A stretch of DNA of 64,000 bases from Marinicella algicola (GTDB taxonomy: Bacteria > Pseudomonadota > Gammaproteobacteria > Xanthomonadales > Marinicellaceae): positions 4,008,501 to 4,072,500 of the forward strand of contig NZ_JAQOMR010000001.1 in assembly GCF_028401385.1 (NCBI RefSeq). Direction: 5' to 3'. Shown here piece after piece: positions 59,752-64,000 of this stretch; the stretch's first letter is position 1, and each line of letters begins with the position of its first letter. Under the pieces are notes generated by a model, which saw nothing but the letters and a program-made list of their open reading frames with translations, had not been told where the DNA came from and made no database searches. Both the position numbers and the translations under genes were made by a program.

Positions 59752-60774
59752 TGCCAAGCGGCCTCAAGCGGGTGATCCCGCAACTTGTCACGCTCATCTT
59801 CCTCATTGCGCTGGTGAGCCTTTTTTCCGACCTTTCTGCAGATCGAATATTCCGGCGGTCGCTTTGTCGGACCGGTCATTGATGTTTTGAAACGCGGCGC
59901 GCCCGTCGCCCTTCTTGCCATCGGCATGACGCTCGTTGTCGCCACCCGCGGCATCGACCTTTCCGTCGGCACGGTGATCGCGATTTCGGGTGCGGTCGGC
60001 GCGGCGACGATCGCCAATGGCTATGGCCTTGTGCCGGCGCTTGTGACGGCCATCGCCGCAGGGTTGGCGGCGGGGCTTTTCAACGGCATTCTCGTTGCCT
60101 TTATCGGCATTCAGCCGATTGTTGCGACATTGATCCTGATGATCTCGGGACGCGGTATCGCGCAGTTGATCACAGAGGGGCGGATCCTGACCTTCAACCT
60201 GCCGAGCTTTGCCTTTCTCGGTTCAGGTGACTTCCTCGGCATTCCGGTTCCCGTCTGGATCTGGGTGCTGGCCGCGGCGCTTGTGATCTTTCTGGTCCGG
60301 CGAACGGCGCTTGGCCTTTTGATTGAAGCAATCGGCGTCAATCGCAAGGCCAGTGCGCTTGCCGGTGTCAATGCAAGGGTGCTGCTGATTGCCGTCTACA
60401 TGGCATCCGGCTTCTGTGCTGCCCTTGCGGGCATCATCATCACGGCGGATATCCGCGGTGCGGATGCCAACAATGCCGGGCTCTGGCTCGAACTTGATGC
60501 GGTGCTTGCCACCGTCATCGGCGGTAACTCGCTGCTCGGAGGCAGGTTCTCTATTTCGGCTGCCGTCATCGGCGCCATGATCATTCAGACCATCGATACC
60601 GGTATTTTGCTGGCAGGCTTCCCGTCTGAGTACAACCTTGTGATTAAGGCGGTGCTGGTGGTCATCATCCTCGTGCTGCAGTCGCCGAATATCACCGGCG
60701 ATCTGAAATTCCTGAGGCAGAACCTGTTCGGCGGCCGGGCCAAGGCCGCGGCCCGGCAGGAGGCAGGCAAATGA
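59751..60774 (+). CDS. ytfT: Sugar ABC transporter permease, YtfT type (indel near the start)
   Basis: About 341 residues of the RbsC/AraH family. MTLVVATRGIDLSVGTVIAISGAVGA and the loop motif VIGVNRKASALAGVNAR-type segment (EAIGVNRKASALAGVN) are present, with eight or more helices. The frame changes at T6 59821-59826. Removing one T, or adding two bases, joins FLIALVSLF to PTFLQIEYSGGRFVG. It overlaps yjfF by ATGA. Confidence 0.88.
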
Positions 60775-61741
60775 GAAATCCGCGTCTTTATCCGCTGTTC
60801 GCCACCATCGCCATTTTCATCGTGGCCTATGCGATCTGTTACATCCAGTTTCCGTTCATGCTGTCGACTCGGGTGGCCGGTAACCTTCTGACGGACAATG
60901 CCTATCTCGGTATCGTCGCCGTCGGCATGACGGTGGTGATCCTCTCTGGCGGAATCGACCTTTCGGTCGGTTCGGTGATCGCCTTTTCCGGCGTGTTCAT
61001 CGCCGTTCTTCTGCGCGATACCGGACTGCATCCGCTGATCGTCTTCGCGCTTCTGCTGGCGGTGACCACAGCCTTCGGCGCAGCCATGGGCTGGCTGATA
61101 TATACGCTCGGCATGCCGGCATTTATCGTCACGCTGGCAGGCATGTTTCTGGCACGCGGTATATCCTACATGCTCACCATCGATTCCGTGCCGATCGACA
61201 ATTCATTCTTTGACATGCTGCAGGGGGCTTACTGGCTGATGCCAGGCAAGGGGCGGCTGACACTGATCGGCGTTATCATGCTGCTCGCGTTCGCTTTTGG
61301 ACATTTTGTCGCCCACAAGACCCGCTTCGGCGCCAATGTTTTCGCCATTGGCGGCGGTGAGCAGACCGCCAAGCTTATGGGTTCGCGCATCGGAAAGACG
61401 ACAGTGATGATCTATGCCTTTTCCGGCTTCATGGCCGGATTGGCCGGCATTGTCTTCGCGATCTACACCGGCTCAGGCTATCCGCTGGCAACCGTCGGGA
61501 CAGAACTGACGGCGATTGCAACGGTTGTCATCGGCGGCACGCTTCTGACAGGCGGGGCAGGCTATGTTTTCGGCACGCTCTTCGGCGTGTTGACCATGGG
61601 CCTGATCCAGACCTACATCGTGTTTGACGGGACGTTGTCCAGCTGGTGGACCAAAATAGCGATCGGCGTCCTGCTGCTGCTCTTCATTCTGCTTCAGAAG
61701 GGGCTTTTGAAGCTGACAGTTGATCGAACGGCCGCCCCTGA
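60771..61741 (+). CDS. yjfF: Sugar ABC transporter permease, YjfF type (undercall hides the stop)
   Basis: About 323 residues, homologous to YtfT (GMTVVILSGGIDLSVGSVIAFSGVF, ALNRIG-type loop FAIGGGEQTAKLMGSRIGKTTVMIYAFSG). As given, the frame runs on into araB up to 62315. One added C at C4 61735-61738 ends the protein at TVDRTAAP with TGA 61739-61741, the normal length. It is the fourth component of the YtfQRT-YjfF transporter. Confidence 0.88.
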
Positions 61742-61816
61742 CCCGGACCAACCGCCTCCGGCGCGGCTCTGGCAGTCGCGACGGGGACGAAACGAGGCAA
61801 TAAAACGAGGCACATC

Positions 61817-63517
61817 ATGTTCTCCATCGGAATCGATTACGGTACCAATTCGGTTCGCGCACTCGTTGTGGGTTGCGACGACGGTTTTGAATACGGCACC
61901 CATGTCTACAACTACCCAAGCGGCGACCAGGGCGTATTGCTCGATGCGACCAACCCGTTGCTCGCGCGCCAGAGCCCGGCAGACTATCTCAAAGGCCTTG
62001 AGGAAAGCGTGCGCGGCGCGCTGGCCGAGGCGGCCAGCCATGAAGCCTTCGATGCCGCTAAGATCATCGGGATTGGTGTGGATTCCACCGGATCCAGCCC
62101 TCTGCCGGTTGATGCTCAAAACGGCGCGCTGTCGATGGACCCGCGCTTTAGGGACGACCTCAATGCCTATTGCTGGTTGTGGAAGGACCATACCAGCTGG
62201 CGGGAGGCGGAACAGATCACCGCACTTGGCAAGGCCGAGCGCCCGCAATACCTCGCCATGGTCGGTGATACATACTCTTCGGAGTGGTGGTGGTCGAAGA
62301 TCTGGCATTGCCTGAATGTTGACCGTGCGGTTTTTGACGCCGCGGCCTCCTGGGTGGAGCTTGCCGACTGGATCCCTTCGGTGCTTGCAGGCGTCAAGGC
62401 GCCGGCCGACATCAAGCGCGGCGTCTGCGCGGCCGGCCACAAGGGGCTCTACAACCCGAAATGGGGCGGCCTGCCGGATAAGGAATTTCTCGGCAAGCTC
62501 GACCCCGCGCTCGCTGATCTGCGCGACCGGCTTTATGACACTGCCCAGGATATTTCTGTGCCCGCCGGCAGCCTCTGCGCAGAATGGGCGGAGAAGCTCG
62601 GCCTTCCCGAAGGCATCGCAATTGCCACCGGCGCCTTCGACAACCATCTGGGCTCGATCGGCTGCGGTATCGAGGAGGGCATGCTGGTCAAGGTCATCGG
62701 CACGTCAACCTGCGACTGCGCCATTGTCGACCTGTCGAAGTCCGACACCATTCCCGGCGTTTGCGGCATTGTCGAAGGTTCTATCCTGCCGGGCTTTTTC
62801 GGGATCGAGGCTGGCCAGTCGGCTGTCGGCGATATCTTCAAATGGTGGGTCGAGCGCGTCTGCGAGGGCGGTGCAGAGCTGCACCGCGAACTGACCGAGG
62901 ATGCGACCGCCATGAAACCCGGCCAGAGCGGCCTTCTGGCGCTTGACTGGAACAATGGTAACCGCACCATCCTCGTCGACCAGCGGTTGACGGGGCTGAT
63001 GATCGGCCAGACACTCTATTCTACCCGCGCGGAAATCTACCGCGCACTGGTCGAGGCCACGGCCTTCGGTGCGCGTGCCATCGTCGAGCGGATGACGGAT
63101 TTCGGCGTGCCGATCGACAAGGTGGTCTGCGCCGGCGGTATTGCCGAGAAGAACCCGATGCTGATGCAGATCTATGCCGATGTGATGAACCGCACCATGC
63201 TGGTGACCCGCTCGGCCCAGACCTGCGCGCTGGGTGCTGCTGTGGCGGCAGCTGCGGTTGGCGGCGCGCATGAGAGTATTGCCGTGACGACCAGAGCGAT
63301 GACCGGGCTGAAGGACATCCGCTATGACCCCATACCTGAAAACGTCGCGATCTATGAGGAGCTTTACGGACTTTACCTGACGCTCCACGACGGTTTCGGC
63401 GGCATCACCCGCGACAGCGACCTTTCGCGGGTGATGAAGGATTTGATCGAGATCAGGGAAAGGTGCGCGGCTGAAGCCGCCCCATTCCCTCACAGTTTAT
63501 GCAGAAGGATTAAGTAA
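61817..63517 (+). CDS. araB: L-ribulokinase
   Basis: 566 residues of the FGGY kinase family. The ATP-phosphate loop is IDYGTNSVRALV near residue 5, GIGVDSTGSSPLPVD holds the sugar-site part, and EATAFGARAIVERM plus VVCAGGIAEKNPMLMQIYADVM the adenosine/FGGY-type end. It phosphorylates L-ribulose at O5. ATG 61817 follows an ACGAGGC stretch. It ends 1 bp before araA. Confidence 0.93.
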   Translation: MFSIGIDYGTNSVRALVVGCDDGFEYGTHVYNYPSGDQGVLLDATNPLLARQSPADYLKGLEESVRGALAEAASHEAFDAAKIIGIGVDSTGSSPLPVDAQNGALSMDPRFRDDLNAYCWLWKDHTSWREAEQITALGKAERPQYLAMVGDTYSSEWWWSKIWHCLNVDRAVFDAAASWVELADWIPSVLAGVKAPADIKRGVCAAGHKGLYNPKWGGLPDKEFLGKLDPALADLRDRLYDTAQDISVPAGSLCAEWAEKLGLPEGIAIATGAFDNHLGSIGCGIEEGMLVKVIGTSTCDCAIVDLSKSDTIPGVCGIVEGSILPGFFGIEAGQSAVGDIFKWWVERVCEGGAELHRELTEDATAMKPGQSGLLALDWNNGNRTILVDQRLTGLMIGQTLYSTRAEIYRALVEATAFGARAIVERMTDFGVPIDKVVCAGGIAEKNPMLMQIYADVMNRTMLVTRSAQTCALGAAVAAAAVGGAHESIAVTTRAMTGLKDIRYDPIPENVAIYEELYGLYLTLHDGFGGITRDSDLSRVMKDLIEIRERCAAEAAPFPHSLCRRIK

Positions 63518-63518
63518 C

Positions 63519-64000
63519 ATGATCGGCCTGAAGCCCCTCAAGATCTGGTTCGTGTGCGGCTCGCAGCATCTCTACGGACCCGAAGCGCTGGCGGAAGTCG
63601 ACGCGCAGTTCAACGCCATTGCCGCAGCCCTTGGCAAGGATGGCAATCTGCCGCTCGAAATCGTGCCGCAACCCGTTGTCAAAAGCCCGGCCGAAGCCAC
63701 AGAGCTTGCCGTGCGCGCCAATTCCGATCCCGAATGCGGGGGCTGATCCTGTGGATGCACACATTCTCGCCCTCGAAAATGTGGATCCGCGGGCTTTCCA
63801 TGCTCAACAAGCCGTTCCTTCATTTCCATACGCAATTTGCCCGCGAACTGCCGTGGGATACGATCGATATGGATTACATGAACCTCAACCAGTCCGCCCA
63901 TGGCGATCGTGAGGCCGGCTTCATCCACACCCGCATGCGGCTCGGCCGCAAGGTGGTTTCCGGTCACTGGTCCGATCCGGAGGTTCATGCCCGGATCGAT
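63519..64000 (+). CDS. araA: L-arabinose isomerase, N-terminal part (window edge; one-base undercall)
   Basis: Begins [16 protein letters not shown]. The break at G5 63738-63742 is cured by one G ([18 protein letters not shown]). It then continues [45 protein letters not shown], a strong match to AraA, and runs off the window. It turns L-arabinose into L-ribulose, the substrate of AraB. About one third of the expected ~500 residues is present. Confidence 0.93.

Noticed and set aside
60771..62315. YjfF fused in frame to the start of araB (514 residues)
   Set aside because: After about residue 322 the sequence is araB read in a wrong frame; one missing base at 61735-61738 hides the normal stop.
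1..64000. tRNA, rRNA, CRISPR array, prophage or plasmid origin
   Set aside because: No cloverleaf, direct-repeat array, integrase, phage structural gene or replication gene was recognised.

Overview
The window reads as a chromosomal piece of an alphaproteobacterium of the order Hyphomicrobiales (Rhizobiales). It has high GC, codon use rich in G/C third positions, a tsaE-addB-addA-trxA block of rhizobial type, a PAS histidine kinase directly upstream of tsaE, and many ABC and TRAP sugar or acid uptake operons. A Martelella/Hoeflea-like marine or plant-associated genus would fit, but the genus cannot be settled from this sequence. No rRNA, tRNA, CRISPR array or prophage was seen.

A technical point governs the whole annotation. 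About thirty genes appear broken, and almost all are restored by adding one base to a homopolymer run of 3-6 bases (examples: 2354-2358, 6699-6703, 13326-13330, 46516-46519, 47814-47818, 63738-63742). The breaks hit housekeeping and accessory genes alike, so I read them as base-calling undercounts and not as pseudogenes. Such genes are given as single CDS spans. The one gene that is truly disrupted is the PPOX-family gene at 22442-24414, split by an IS256-family element with an 8-bp target duplication.

Layout. 1-8550: membrane sulfatase-like protein, LPG-synthase/flippase-like protein, CDP-alcohol phosphatidyltransferase, a specialised GTP cyclohydrolase II, a zinc-less MDR dehydrogenase, a degenerate PTPS/QueD-like protein, a GT4 glycosyltransferase, a methyltransferase, a RibD-type reductase and cytochrome b561. 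This looks like an undescribed pathway that makes a modified (glycosylated, methylated) pyrimidine or pterin. 8829-21101: three-domain YbaY/MliC/META protein, Ca2+/H+ antiporter, a ytcA-mdtN-mdtO-mdtP-like tripartite efflux operon, an amidohydrolase with an outer-membrane barrel, a lipoprotein hydrolase, and glutamate decarboxylase. 21174-24414: choloylglycine hydrolase and the IS256-split PPOX gene. 24408-32102: a LacI-controlled glycoside operon (binding protein, two permeases, GH2 beta-glycosidase, ATPase) with two copies of the same candidate operator. 32145-35812: a TPP riboswitch driving thiE and, by translational coupling, a fused TRAP transporter. 35856-39086: HAD phosphatase with SorC-family regulator and a divergent MFS transporter.

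39330-49616: histidine kinase, TsaE, AddB, AddA and thioredoxin. 49702-55803: OpgG, an SDR, a SapC protein, and a TbpB-like lipoprotein with its own Slam (type XI secretion) translocator. 55895-64000: LysR regulator and a YtfQ-YtfR-YtfT-YjfF ABC transporter with araB and araA, an L-arabinose(furanose) catabolic operon that continues past the window edge.
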